A DNA stretch of 64,000 bases. It comes from Actibacterium sp. 188UL27-1 (lineage in GTDB: Bacteria > Pseudomonadota > Alphaproteobacteria > Rhodobacterales > Rhodobacteraceae). The number at the start of each line of letters is the position of its first letter. Within the stretch, counting starts at the first letter, position 1. Positions 55,312 to 63,470 of the stretch are shown in pieces. The stretch covers positions 62,001-126,000 of the forward strand of contig NZ_JAFEUL010000010.1 in NCBI RefSeq assembly GCF_016901225.1, given 5' to 3'. A program made the translations under genes and the position numbers. Below the pieces are notes generated by a model. The model was not told where the DNA came from, did not search any database, and was given only the letters and a program-made list of their open reading frames with translations.

Positions 55312-55336
55312 ACAGCATGACATGGCATGTTGCTGT
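55312..55336. promoter_or_regulatory. imperfect palindrome upstream of zur
   Basis: ACAGCA ... TGCTGT arms surrounding ACATG-G-CATGT, 25 bases in all, 30 bases upstream of the zur ATG. The inner and outer parts are offset by two bases, so it is not a clean palindrome and does not match the usual AT-rich Zur or Fur site. Could be an autoregulatory operator. Confidence 0.35.
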
Positions 55337-55365
55337 GCCCAGGTTGCCTTGCTACGTCACGCCCC

Positions 55366-55860
55366 ATGACGACATCACCTGATCCTGTCGGGTTCGACGC
55401 CCATGACCATGCCAGTTGCATATCTGACGCGATGGAGACGGCGGCGCGCTATTGCGACCGACATGGGTTGCACTTCACACCGACGCGCCGCCGGGTCCTG
55501 GAATTGTTGTTGACACGGCACCGGGCCCTGGGCGCCTATGATCTGCTGGAAAAGCTGCGAGAGGAGGGGTTGGGCAGCCAGCCCCCCGTGGCCTACCGCG
55601 CGCTCGATTTTCTGGTGACCCACGGATTCGTCCACAAGATCGAACATCTCAATGCCTATGTCGCCTGTTCCCATCCCGGGGAAGAGCACGCACCGGCCTT
55701 CATGATCTGCCGCACCTGCGACGCTGTGGTCGAAACGCCCGCCCGCCCAACCACCGGAGCGCTGGGCTCCGCGGCCCGCAAGATCGGCTTTCAAATCGAA
55801 ACGACCGTGATGGAGGCGTCTGGAACATGCCCCTCCTGCCGACCCGACGCCACCGGGTGA
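55366..55860 (+). CDS. zur: zinc uptake regulator Zur (Fur family)
   Basis: 164 aa. N-terminal winged helix (FTPTRRRVLELLL, GAYDLLEKLREE, PPVAYRALDFLVTHGFVHKIE) and a dimerisation domain with structural zinc cysteines Cys115/Cys118 and Cys155/Cys158. The segments YRALDFL-x4-GFVHKIE and NAYV match Zur as opposed to Fur, Mur or Irr. Represses zinc uptake genes when zinc is sufficient. The usual neighbours znuABC are absent; instead a molybdenum hydroxylase and nitrile hydratase genes follow on the same strand. Start at 55366 (MTTSPDPVG). Confidence 0.9.
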   Translation: MTTSPDPVGFDAHDHASCISDAMETAARYCDRHGLHFTPTRRRVLELLLTRHRALGAYDLLEKLREEGLGSQPPVAYRALDFLVTHGFVHKIEHLNAYVACSHPGEEHAPAFMICRTCDAVVETPARPTTGALGSAARKIGFQIETTVMEASGTCPSCRPDATG

Positions 55861-56019
55861 TTGTCACCGACCTGGCCCGCAGCGTGTGGCTGTCGGCCCG
55901 GTTCGACACACCACCCGGACCATCCGTCATCTGTGCCGCAGCGTCCTTCTTGCCCCGGTGCGGCCGGCGCGACCGACGGCGCAGTTGCGTCGATAGGCGG
56001 GATATGCTGCAACATCTAC

Positions 56020-56481
56020 ATGACCAGCCTGACGATCAACGATACCCCACATGTGGTTGAGGTAGAGCCGGATACACCGCTTTTGTGGGTCCTGCGGGAC
56101 ATCTTGAACCTGACCGGAACCAAGTATGGATGCGGGGCCGGTCTGTGCGGCGCCTGCACGGTCCACGTGAACGGCATCCCCGAACGGTCCTGCCAGGTGA
56201 GCATCGGTGACCTCAATGGTGCCTCCGTCACCACGATCGAAGGGATCGGCACCCCCGGTCAGCTCAGCATATTGCAACAGGAATGGGTGGCCTGCCAGGT
56301 GGCCCAATGCGGTTACTGCCAGTCCGGTCAGCTCATGCAGGCCACGGCGCTGCTCCAGGAAAATTCCGCCCCCACGGATGAGGATATCAACGCGGCCATG
56401 TCCGGCAATCTGTGCCGCTGTGGCAGCTATCCCCGCCTGCGCGCCGCGATCCATGCGGCGGCCAAGCGGATGGCGGATTAG
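56020..56481 (+). CDS. [2Fe-2S] subunit of an isoquinoline-oxidoreductase-like molybdenum hydroxylase
   Basis: 153 aa. Two iron-sulfur clusters: plant-ferredoxin type Cys38, 43, 46, 58 (YGCGAGLCGACTV) and the hydroxylase type Cys97, 100, 132, 134 (CGYCQSGQ ... CRCG). Electron-transfer small subunit of the xanthine-oxidase family, closest in style to IorA and other two-subunit enzymes that lack an FAD subunit. Ends two bases before the large subunit. Confidence 0.92.
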   Translation: MTSLTINDTPHVVEVEPDTPLLWVLRDILNLTGTKYGCGAGLCGACTVHVNGIPERSCQVSIGDLNGASVTTIEGIGTPGQLSILQQEWVACQVAQCGYCQSGQLMQATALLQENSAPTDEDINAAMSGNLCRCGSYPRLRAAIHAAAKRMAD

Positions 56482-56483
56482 GC

Positions 56484-58739
56484 ATGGCTGTGGGCAAGAT
56501 CCTCAGACGCGGTTTCTTGATCGGGTCCGCGGCCATCGCGGGTGGCGTGGCATTTGGCACCTATCGCTACTTGCAGCCCTTTGAAAACCCGTTGGATCCC
56601 GCCGCCGGGGAAACGACGCTCAACCCCTATATCCTGATCACGGCGGCCGGTGTCTCGATCATCACGCCTCGCGCGGAAATGGGGCAGGGGATCCATACGA
56701 CGCTGGCGGCCCTCGTCGCCGAAGAGCTTGACCTGGACTGGCAGCAGGTGACCGCGATCCACGGCCCCCCCGCGGCGGCCTATCTGAACGCGTCGGCCAT
56801 GGCCCTGGGTCTGCCCACCGCCGAATACGATGACCGCAGCATCCGCCGGGTGGGCAAGGGCGCCGTCCGTGTGGCCCAGAAACTGGCCTTTGGCATTCAA
56901 CTGACCGGGGGATCGACCTCCACCACAGATGCCTTTGACCGGATGCGCCGGGCCGGGGCCGCGGCCCGCATGGTGCTGACCCAGGCCGCGGGAAAGCGGT
57001 GGGGGATCGACCCGATACTGCTCAAGACAGAGGCGGGTCAGGTGATCGATGCCGACGGGCGCAGCCTCAGCTACACCGATCTTGCCGCAGATGCGGCACA
57101 GATCATCCCGCCTGCGGATCCGCCCCTGCGGGAGCCCGCCAATTGGCGCCTGCTGGGCCAGACCCTGCCACGGCTCGACATGGTGCCAAAGGTGACAGGC
57201 ACGGCCCGGTATGCCACCGATATCGACTTGCCCGATCTGCTCTGCGCCTCTGTCCGGGCCACGCCCTTTGCCGGTGGTACGATGATCGGGCTGGATACCA
57301 ACAATGCCAACACGCTGCCTGGTGTGCGCCAGATCGTCAGCCTGGGCAACGGTGTTGCCGTGGTCGCCGATAACACCTGGATCGCCATGAAAGCGCTGGA
57401 TCAGGTTGATGTGACATGGTCCCCGCCTGCTTATCCCGCCACGACCGAGGCACAGATGGCGCGGATCGAGTCCGCCTTTGACACGCGCGCCGATTCCACC
57501 CTGCGCGATGACGGTTTGGCCGAGGTCGTGGTCGAGGCCGCACGCGCCGAAAGCCTCAGCCTGGTGGAGGCCAGGTACACCGTACCCTATCTGGCCCATG
57601 CCACGATGGAGCCCATGACCGCGACCGCCCTGTTCAAGGGGGATCAACTCACCATCTGGTGCGGGACCCAGGTGCCAACCCTGGCCCGTGACACGGCAGC
57701 GGCCCATGTCGGGTTGGATCCCGATCAGGTCACCATCATCACCACCTTCATGGGGGGCGGCTTCGGTCGTCGGTCCGAAACTGATTACACCACCCAGGCG
57801 GCTCAGATCGCCGTCGCCCTGCCCGATGTCCCCATCCGCATGACCTGGCGGCGGGAGGAGGATATCAGCCATGATTTCTATCGCCCCGCTGCCATTGCCC
57901 GCCTGACCGGGGCGGTCGGCCCTGGTCGGCCAGAGGCGATTGACATGGCCGTTGCCGCGCCCTCGGTCCTGGCCGGGCAAAGCAATCGCATGGTCGGATT
58001 TGCGCCCCCCCTGGCCGACAAGCTGCTGGTCGAAGGGGCGTTCGATCAACCCTATGCGCTGCCCAATTTCCGCGTGTCCGGCCATGCCGCCGATACGGGC
58101 ATTCCGGTCGGCGTCTGGCGCTCGGTCGGGCATTCCTACAACACGTTCTTTCTGGAGTCCTTTCTGGATGAGATGGCCCATGCCGGGGAGCTTGATCCGG
58201 TCGCCATGCGCCTTGCCCTGCTGGAGCCCGAACATACGCCTTCGGCCCGCACGCTTGAATCCGTGGCGGCCATGGCCAATTGGGGTCAGCAACTGCCCGA
58301 GGGCACGGCCCAGGGCGTGGGCTTTTGCCATTGCTTTGGGTCTTCGGTCGCCCAGGTCGTTCAGGTCAGTGATGTCGAAGGGCAGATTTCTGTCGACCAC
58401 GTGTGGTGCGCCGTCGATGTGGGTCAGGCCCTTGATCCCGGCAATATCGAAGGGCAGATGGAATCGGGCATTCTCTTTGGTCTGAGTGCGGCCATGTTCG
58501 GGCAGATCACCTTTGCCGACGGTGTGGTGGAGCAGTCCAATTTCCATGATTTCGACAGTTTGCGCATGGATCGGACACCCTTGATCACCACCCGCATCCT
58601 GCAAAACAATCTGCGCATGGGCGGTGTGGGGGAGGTCGGCACACCCCCCGTGGCCGCCGCCTTGGCCAATGCGATCTTTGCGTTGACGGGCCAGCGCATT
58701 CGTGACCTGCCGCTGGCAAACGCCGTGAGCTTTACCTGA
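56484..58739 (+). CDS. molybdopterin-binding subunit of an isoquinoline-oxidoreductase-like hydroxylase
   Basis: 751 aa. Tat-type N-terminus (KILRRGFLIGSAAIAGG) as in IorB and periplasmic aldehyde dehydrogenases, so the folded enzyme is probably exported with its small subunit. Xanthine-oxidase-family features: PRAEMGQGIHT, PKVTGTARYATDI, MGGGFGRRSETD, GVWRSVGHS, and the catalytic Glu in GVGEVGTPP near residue 712. Oxidises an aldehyde or N-heterocycle, substrate unknown. The cofactor is expected to be molybdopterin cytosine dinucleotide. No maturation gene (XdhC-like) is in the window. Confidence 0.92.
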   Translation: MAVGKILRRGFLIGSAAIAGGVAFGTYRYLQPFENPLDPAAGETTLNPYILITAAGVSIITPRAEMGQGIHTTLAALVAEELDLDWQQVTAIHGPPAAAYLNASAMALGLPTAEYDDRSIRRVGKGAVRVAQKLAFGIQLTGGSTSTTDAFDRMRRAGAAARMVLTQAAGKRWGIDPILLKTEAGQVIDADGRSLSYTDLAADAAQIIPPADPPLREPANWRLLGQTLPRLDMVPKVTGTARYATDIDLPDLLCASVRATPFAGGTMIGLDTNNANTLPGVRQIVSLGNGVAVVADNTWIAMKALDQVDVTWSPPAYPATTEAQMARIESAFDTRADSTLRDDGLAEVVVEAARAESLSLVEARYTVPYLAHATMEPMTATALFKGDQLTIWCGTQVPTLARDTAAAHVGLDPDQVTIITTFMGGGFGRRSETDYTTQAAQIAVALPDVPIRMTWRREEDISHDFYRPAAIARLTGAVGPGRPEAIDMAVAAPSVLAGQSNRMVGFAPPLADKLLVEGAFDQPYALPNFRVSGHAADTGIPVGVWRSVGHSYNTFFLESFLDEMAHAGELDPVAMRLALLEPEHTPSARTLESVAAMANWGQQLPEGTAQGVGFCHCFGSSVAQVVQVSDVEGQISVDHVWCAVDVGQALDPGNIEGQMESGILFGLSAAMFGQITFADGVVEQSNFHDFDSLRMDRTPLITTRILQNNLRMGGVGEVGTPPVAAALANAIFALTGQRIRDLPLANAVSFT

Positions 58740-58808
58740 CGATCCTGCCTTGTGGTCCTGTGGGATCCTGCCTCATAATCAAGGCTCGACCCCGGCAGGA
58801 GCAGGCCC

Positions 58809-59417
58809 ATGCACGACCATCCCCACCATGGTAGCGAACTTGACGAGATGACCGCCCGCGTGAAGGCGCTTGAAACGATCCTCACCGAAAAAGGTCTGAT
58901 CGATCCCGCAGCCATCGACGAAATCGTGGAGACCTATGAAACCAAGGTCGGTCCCCGCAACGGTGCCGCCGTGGTGGCGCGCGCCTGGGTGGACCCGGAT
59001 TTTTGTGCCGCGCTGAAAGAGGATGCCACCGCCGCCATCGCCTCCATGGGGTTCACCGGTCGGCAAGGAGAGCATATGCAGGCCGTGTTCAATGGCAAGA
59101 CACAGCATAATGTGGTCGTGTGCACATTGTGTAGTTGTTATCCGTGGACTGTGCTAGGTTTGCCGCCGGTCTGGTACAAATCCCCACCCTATCGCTCCCG
59201 CGTGGTGCTTGAGCCGCGCAAGGTGCTGTCGGAGTTCGGGCTCACCCTGGGCGACGATGTGGAGGTCACAGTCTGGGACAGCACGGCAGAGGTGCGCTAC
59301 CTCGTCATACCTGAGCGCCCCGCGGGGACGGATGGTTTTGACAGCGCCGCCTTGGCCGATCTGGTCACGCGCGACAGCATGATCGGTACCGGTCTGGCGC
59401 TGGAGCCCGCACCATGA
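58809..59417 (+). CDS. nthA: nitrile hydratase alpha subunit, cobalt type
   Basis: 202 aa. Metal site V-C105-T-L-C108-S109-C110-Y-P-W: Thr after the first Cys and Tyr after the last indicate the cobalt class. The two later cysteines are normally oxidised to sulfinate and sulfenate. Hydrates nitriles to amides. Starts 69 bases after the hydroxylase subunit and overlaps nthB by four bases. Confidence 0.95.
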   Translation: MHDHPHHGSELDEMTARVKALETILTEKGLIDPAAIDEIVETYETKVGPRNGAAVVARAWVDPDFCAALKEDATAAIASMGFTGRQGEHMQAVFNGKTQHNVVVCTLCSCYPWTVLGLPPVWYKSPPYRSRVVLEPRKVLSEFGLTLGDDVEVTVWDSTAEVRYLVIPERPAGTDGFDSAALADLVTRDSMIGTGLALEPAP

Positions 59418-60073
59418 TGGGTCCGCATGATCTGGGCGGGCGTGCCGGATTTGGCCCCGTTCTTCCTGAGGAGGATGAACCGATCTTCCATGCCGATTGG
59501 GAAAAACGCGCGCTGGGGCTGACGCTGTGTTGTGGTGCGTTGGGCTATTGGGGGATCGACGCGTCCCGCCATGCCCGGGAAAGCCTGCATCCGGTGACGT
59601 ACTATGGGTCCAGCTATTACGCGATCTGGATCACCGCTTTGACAGCCCTGTTGATCCGCCATGGAGAAGTGTCGGAGGCGGAACTGGCCTCTGGCAAGGC
59701 GCTTGCCCCGGGCAAACGCAGTGACAGCAAGATGCAGGCCGCTGCCGTGGCAGATGTGCTTGCCAAAGGGGCCCCTGCGGATCGCGACATCACTGCCCCG
59801 GCGGCCTTTGCGATGGGTGACCGGGTGCGGCTGTCGAAACTGTCCCCGCGGGGACACACGCGGTTGCCGGGCTATGCGCGGGGCAAGATCGGTGTGGTGA
59901 CCAAGGTCCATGGCACCCATGTCTTTCCCGATGCGGCCGCCCATGGGCAGGGGGAACAGCCCACCTGGCTTTATACCATATCTATTGCCGGGACCGAACT
60001 GTGGGGGGCAACTGCAGAGCCCTGCACAACCGTCAGGCTCGATGCGTGGGAGCGGTATCTTGAACCCGCATGA
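59414..60073 (+). CDS. nthB: nitrile hydratase beta subunit
   Basis: 219 aa. N-terminal MNGxHDLGG-like start ([16 protein letters not shown]), helical [14 protein letters not shown] (substrate access), and the C-terminal SH3-like barrel [29 protein letters not shown]. Pairs with nthA as an alpha-beta dimer. Overlaps nthA (ATGA) and the activator gene. Confidence 0.95.
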   Translation: MMGPHDLGGRAGFGPVLPEEDEPIFHADWEKRALGLTLCCGALGYWGIDASRHARESLHPVTYYGSSYYAIWITALTALLIRHGEVSEAELASGKALAPGKRSDSKMQAAAVADVLAKGAPADRDITAPAAFAMGDRVRLSKLSPRGHTRLPGYARGKIGVVTKVHGTHVFPDAAAHGQGEQPTWLYTISIAGTELWGATAEPCTTVRLDAWERYLEPA

Positions 60074-60401
60074 CACTGCGCCGGAGGAGGATGTGGCCTT
60101 TACCGCGCCGTGGCAGGCCCAGGCCTTTGCCCTGACTGTCGCCTTGCACGAACGGGGGGTTTTCACCTGGCCCGACTGGGCGCAGGCCTTGTCAACAGCA
60201 TTGGCCGAGGATGGGCAGCCTGAGAACTCGACCGAGGCCTATTACCGCTGCTGGCTGGTCGCATTGGAGCGCATCCTGTGCACCCATAGTACGATCGAGC
60301 CCGAACAGATCACGCGGATGATGCGGGCCTGGCAGCGGGCGGCGGAGGCCACGCCCCATGGCACGCCGATCAGTTTGGCGAATGATCCGGTTTCGTCCTG
60401 A
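60060..60401 (+). CDS. nitrile hydratase accessory protein
   Basis: 113 aa from a TTG start at 60060, which overlaps nthB by 14 bases and has GGGAG eight bases upstream. The family motif FTAPWQAQAFALTVALHERGVFTWPDWAQAL matches the N-terminal half of nitrile hydratase beta subunits and the P14K/NthE-type activators that insert cobalt into the alpha subunit. Completes the alpha-beta-activator order known for cobalt enzymes. No cobalt transporter or amidase is seen in the window. Confidence 0.88.
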   Translation: MNPHDTAPEEDVAFTAPWQAQAFALTVALHERGVFTWPDWAQALSTALAEDGQPENSTEAYYRCWLVALERILCTHSTIEPEQITRMMRAWQRAAEATPHGTPISLANDPVSS

Positions 60402-60445
60402 ACCCGCTCCAACGCATTGAAGTGAGGTGGTGTTAGTCAAATTGA

Positions 60446-60467
60446 GCGCGCGGGGCGCGCATTCTTT
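60446..60467 (+). terminator. GC hairpin after the nitrile hydratase genes
   Basis: GCGCGC-GGG-GCGCGC followed by ATTCTTTA, 45 bases past the stop at 60401. A second hairpin (GTTTCGG/CCGAAAC) lies at about 60475-60500. Weak T tract. Confidence 0.4.
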
Positions 60468-60522
60468 ACTATTGGTTTCGGTCACTGCGTTTGCCGAAAC
60501 GTGTGTTAGCTTCCGGCTCACC

Positions 60523-60697
60523 AAAGCATTTGCCCCGAAGCCGCCATCGCCTGAGCATGCCCTGACAGAGCTGCCCCGCCGGATCAACGGAAATGGCGGT
60601 TTCCCCCTGCGGTGGAGCCTCCGCAATTTCCGTTGATCCGACGTGTCACCCCTGTCTTGGCTGTCCCGGGCGATGGCGGCTCCGAAGCAAATGCTTT
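60523..60697. repeat. 175-bp imperfect inverted repeat with 72-base arms
   Basis: The arms 60523-60594 and 60626-60697 are reverse complements over 72 bases with no gap; I count 57 identical positions. The inner 15 bases including position 60580 (CGGATCAACGGAAAT / ATTTCCGTTGATCCG) are perfect, as are AAAGCATTTGC at the outer end and AGCCGCCATCGCC in the middle. The loop is 31 bases. The right arm ends exactly at the first base of the ccoS stop codon. As RNA this would form one very long hairpin in either direction. No T run and no transposase. Confidence 0.8.
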
Positions 60698-60855
60698 TAG
60701 AGTGGTGGGGCATCGTCATGGTCTTTTGTCAGGATGCGGGCGGCGTTGCCGTCGGGATCCTGGAACTGGCCTTTGCGCAGGGCCCAGCAGAACGCGATGA
60801 GGCCCAGCGCGCCGAGGATCAGGGAGGCGGGGATCAGGATGACGAGAATGTTCAT
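60697..60855 (-). CDS. ccoS: cbb3-type oxidase assembly protein CcoS
   Basis: 52 aa. One N-terminal membrane helix (MNILVILIPASLILGALGLIAF), then the family motif WALRKGQFQDPDG and an acidic tail. CcoS (RdxS/FixS) is needed for heme and copper loading of cbb3 oxidase. The ATG lies within the ccoI stop (ATGA), which fixes the start and shows coupling. Confidence 0.95.
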   Translation of the reverse strand: MNILVILIPASLILGALGLIAFCWALRKGQFQDPDGNAARILTKDHDDAPPL

Positions 60856-63011
60856 GGCGTGCTCCGGATGCGCAGGGCATTTAGGGACACGACAATCGAA
60901 GAGCCGGACATGGCCAAGGCGGCGATCAGGGGGGTGACAAAACCTGCCAGTGCGATGGGGATGGCAATGGCGTTATAGGCGGTGGCGAGCCACAGGTTTT
61001 CCTGCATCCGTTTGCGGGCCTGGCGGGCGATGGAGAGGGTGTCCGGGATCCGGGTGAGGCTGCCATGCATGAGCACCACATCTGACACCGCGCGGGAGGC
61101 ATCGACGGCGGCCGCGGGTGACATCGAGACATGGGCCGCGCCCAAGGCGGCGGTGTCGTTGAGGCCATCGCCGATCATCAGGGTATGCCCGGCCCGGTCG
61201 GCGATGGTGGTGCTTTTTTGGGCTGGCGTCACCTCGGCCAGGGTTTCGGGGATGCCGACCTCTGCCGCGATGCGGGCGGCATTGGCGTGGCGGTCACCGG
61301 AGAGAAGGACAGTCTTGAGGCCGTCGGTCTGGAGCGCGGCAACAGCCTTGGCGGCCCCGTCGCGCAGGCTGTCGGTGAAAGCGAAATGGTGGATCTGGCC
61401 CCGGGTATCTGACAGGTAGGTGGCCATGCCGTCCGCCTCGGGGGTGTTCAGCCACGCAGCGTTGCCGAGTTTGACCGTGCGGCCCTGGGACGTGCCGGAG
61501 ACCCCTTGGCCGGGATGCTCTTGCAGGTTGTCAACCGTGGTGGGGGTGAGGTCGCGGGTCTTTGCCTCTGCCACCAGGGCCTGGGACAGGGGATGGGCGG
61601 AGCCTTGCCCAAGGCCCGCGGCAAGGGCCAGGACCGCGTCTGCCACGGTGTTGACCAGCTTGGGCTGTCCTTCGGTCAGTGTACCTGTCTTGTCGAAGAT
61701 CACCGTGTCGATATCGCAGAGCCGTTCCAGCGCCGTGGCGGATTTCACCAGGACGCCCGCGCGAAAAAGCTTGGACGTGGCGACGGTGCTGACCGCCGGA
61801 ATGGCCAGACCCATGGCGCAGGGGCAGGTGATGATCAGGACGGTCACGGCGATGTTGAGGGCGACGCGCAGATCGCCGGTTGCGGCGTACCAGCCGATGA
61901 AGGCCAGGACCGCCAGGGCATGGACCAGCGGGACATAGGCGGTGGCGGCCTTGTCGGCGAGGGAGGTGTAGCGGGAGCGGGCCCGCTCTGCCACCTCGAC
62001 CAGGGATTTCAGCTGGTTGAGGGTGGAGTGCTTGGCCGGTTGGGTCACCTCAACCTCCAACGTGCCGGTCAAGACGATCTCACCGGCATGGACCGCGTCG
62101 CCTGTCGTGGCAGGGGCGGGCATGGCCTCCCCCGTCAGGAGGGCGCGGTCCAGATCGGTGCGCCCCCGGCGGATGATGCCGTCTATTGCCAGGCGGGTGC
62201 CGGGCGTGGCCCGGATCATATCGCCGATGGCCAGCGCGTCGACCGCGACCTGCTGGTCACCTTTGGGCGTGATGCGAGTGGCGCGCGGCGGTTCCAATGC
62301 GGCGAGCTCGTCCGCGGCGGAGCGGGCGGCGCGGCGGCTGCAATGGTCAAGGTAGCGCCCGATCAGCAGGAAGAATGTGAGCGACAGGGCCGCGTCGAAA
62401 TAGGCGTGGTGGCCGCCCAGCAAAACCTCGTAGATCGAGTGCCCCATGGCCAGCAGGATCGCCATGGCGATGGGGACATCCATATTGCCGCGCCGGGCCA
62501 TCAGGGCCGCGGCTGCGCTGGCAAAGAAGGGGCGCGCGGCATAGGCCACGGCGGGCACGGCGATGGCCGCAGAGATCCAGTGGAACATCTGCCGCGTGGC
62601 GTCGGTGGCGCCGGACCAGACGGCGACCGAGAGCAGCATGACATTCATCGTTGCGAAACCGGCAATGGCGAGGCGCAGGAGCAGGTCGCGTCCTGCCGCA
62701 TCGTTTTGGGTCGCGGCGAGCGCCTCGGGGTTGAGGGCCCGGGCGTCGTAGCCTTTGGCGGTGAGGGCGGCGATCAGGGTGGCCGTGACGATATGGCCCT
62801 GCGCCTCGATCCGAGCGCGCCTTTGCGTGAGGTTGACGCGGGCGGAGGCGACGCCCGGAATGGCGGTGAGCGTGTTTTCGACCCCGGCAATGCAGCCCGC
62901 GCAGTGGATTTGCGGCAAGGAGACATAGAGGGTCTGGCTGGGTGTCACGGCGGGTTGCGCCAGGTCAGCCGGGCGGGCGAGGCAGCCCGGGCAGGCGGCA
63001 GTGTCGGTCAT
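60852..63011 (-). CDS. ccoI: copper-transporting P-type ATPase CcoI
   Basis: 719 aa. N-terminal heavy-metal domain with Cys37 and Cys40 in HCAGC, preceded by a further cysteine pair (CPGC, 7-10) typical of CcoI/FixI; membrane CPC in TCPCAMG; phosphorylation motif DKTGT; GDGLND hinge. Exports copper for the Cu-B site of cbb3 oxidase. The start at 63011 overlaps the ccoH stop; the open frame upstream of it is the shadow of ccoH. Confidence 0.96.
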   Translation of the reverse strand: MTDTAACPGCLARPADLAQPAVTPSQTLYVSLPQIHCAGCIAGVENTLTAIPGVASARVNLTQRRARIEAQGHIVTATLIAALTAKGYDARALNPEALAATQNDAAGRDLLLRLAIAGFATMNVMLLSVAVWSGATDATRQMFHWISAAIAVPAVAYAARPFFASAAAALMARRGNMDVPIAMAILLAMGHSIYEVLLGGHHAYFDAALSLTFFLLIGRYLDHCSRRAARSAADELAALEPPRATRITPKGDQQVAVDALAIGDMIRATPGTRLAIDGIIRRGRTDLDRALLTGEAMPAPATTGDAVHAGEIVLTGTLEVEVTQPAKHSTLNQLKSLVEVAERARSRYTSLADKAATAYVPLVHALAVLAFIGWYAATGDLRVALNIAVTVLIITCPCAMGLAIPAVSTVATSKLFRAGVLVKSATALERLCDIDTVIFDKTGTLTEGQPKLVNTVADAVLALAAGLGQGSAHPLSQALVAEAKTRDLTPTTVDNLQEHPGQGVSGTSQGRTVKLGNAAWLNTPEADGMATYLSDTRGQIHHFAFTDSLRDGAAKAVAALQTDGLKTVLLSGDRHANAARIAAEVGIPETLAEVTPAQKSTTIADRAGHTLMIGDGLNDTAALGAAHVSMSPAAAVDASRAVSDVVLMHGSLTRIPDTLSIARQARKRMQENLWLATAYNAIAIPIALAGFVTPLIAALAMSGSSIVVSLNALRIRSTP

Positions 63012-63469
63012 TCCGCGGCCCGCTGGCGCAGGACGATCCGGCGGCGGAAGGCCGTGCCATCGGGCGCCACGGCGGCCAGACGCAGGTTCCAGTTGCCGGG
63101 GGCGGAGGTGACGTTGGCGATATATCCCGTCTGGGTCGGTTGAAAGGTCAGGTCCTGGTCGTCGGCCACATGGGTGGCGCGGCCGAACGTGCCTGTCAGC
63201 GTCGCGGGGCGGACGGGCTTGCCGGCCGGGTCGTCGACGGTGAGGACAAGCTGGCCCGCCTCCAGCCTGGCGGCGACGGTCCAGTTCAGGTTGTCCTGGG
63301 CGGCGCGGTCGGCCTGAAATTTCTGGCTGGCGACGTAGCTGTTCTTGGTCTCTAGCCCTGGGAATGTGGCCACGGCCTGGAAGGCGAGGGTCAGGTTGAC
63401 GGCGATGATGATGCCGAAGCCCGCGGCAAACATGGCGAAGACTTTCCAACCGGTGAGGGGTTTTTCCAT
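63008..63469 (-). CDS. ccoH: cbb3 oxidase assembly protein CcoH (FixH)
   Basis: 153 aa. One N-terminal membrane helix (about 9-33, KVFAMFAAGFGIIIAVNLTLAFQAV) followed by the FixH periplasmic domain with FPGLETKNSYVASQ. Membrane protein needed for assembly of the cbb3 oxidase. ATG one base after the ccoG stop. Confidence 0.95.
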   Translation of the reverse strand: MEKPLTGWKVFAMFAAGFGIIIAVNLTLAFQAVATFPGLETKNSYVASQKFQADRAAQDNLNWTVAARLEAGQLVLTVDDPAGKPVRPATLTGTFGRATHVADDQDLTFQPTQTGYIANVTSAPGNWNLRLAAVAPDGTAFRRRIVLRQRAAE

Positions 63470-63470
63470 G

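Noticed and set aside
56478-58604. Continuous 708-codon minus-strand frame opposite the molybdenum hydroxylase gene
   Set aside because: High GC third positions create long antisense frames; composition (Gly, His, Arg, Gln) is typical of a shadow and no domain is seen.
60471-60640. Reading the inverted repeat as an insertion sequence
   Set aside because: No transposase frame, no target duplication visible, and the arms are adjacent with only a 31-base loop.
61506-63143. Continuous 545-codon plus-strand frame opposite ccoI
   Set aside because: Antisense shadow; glycine- and arginine-rich with no domain, while ccoI is unambiguous.
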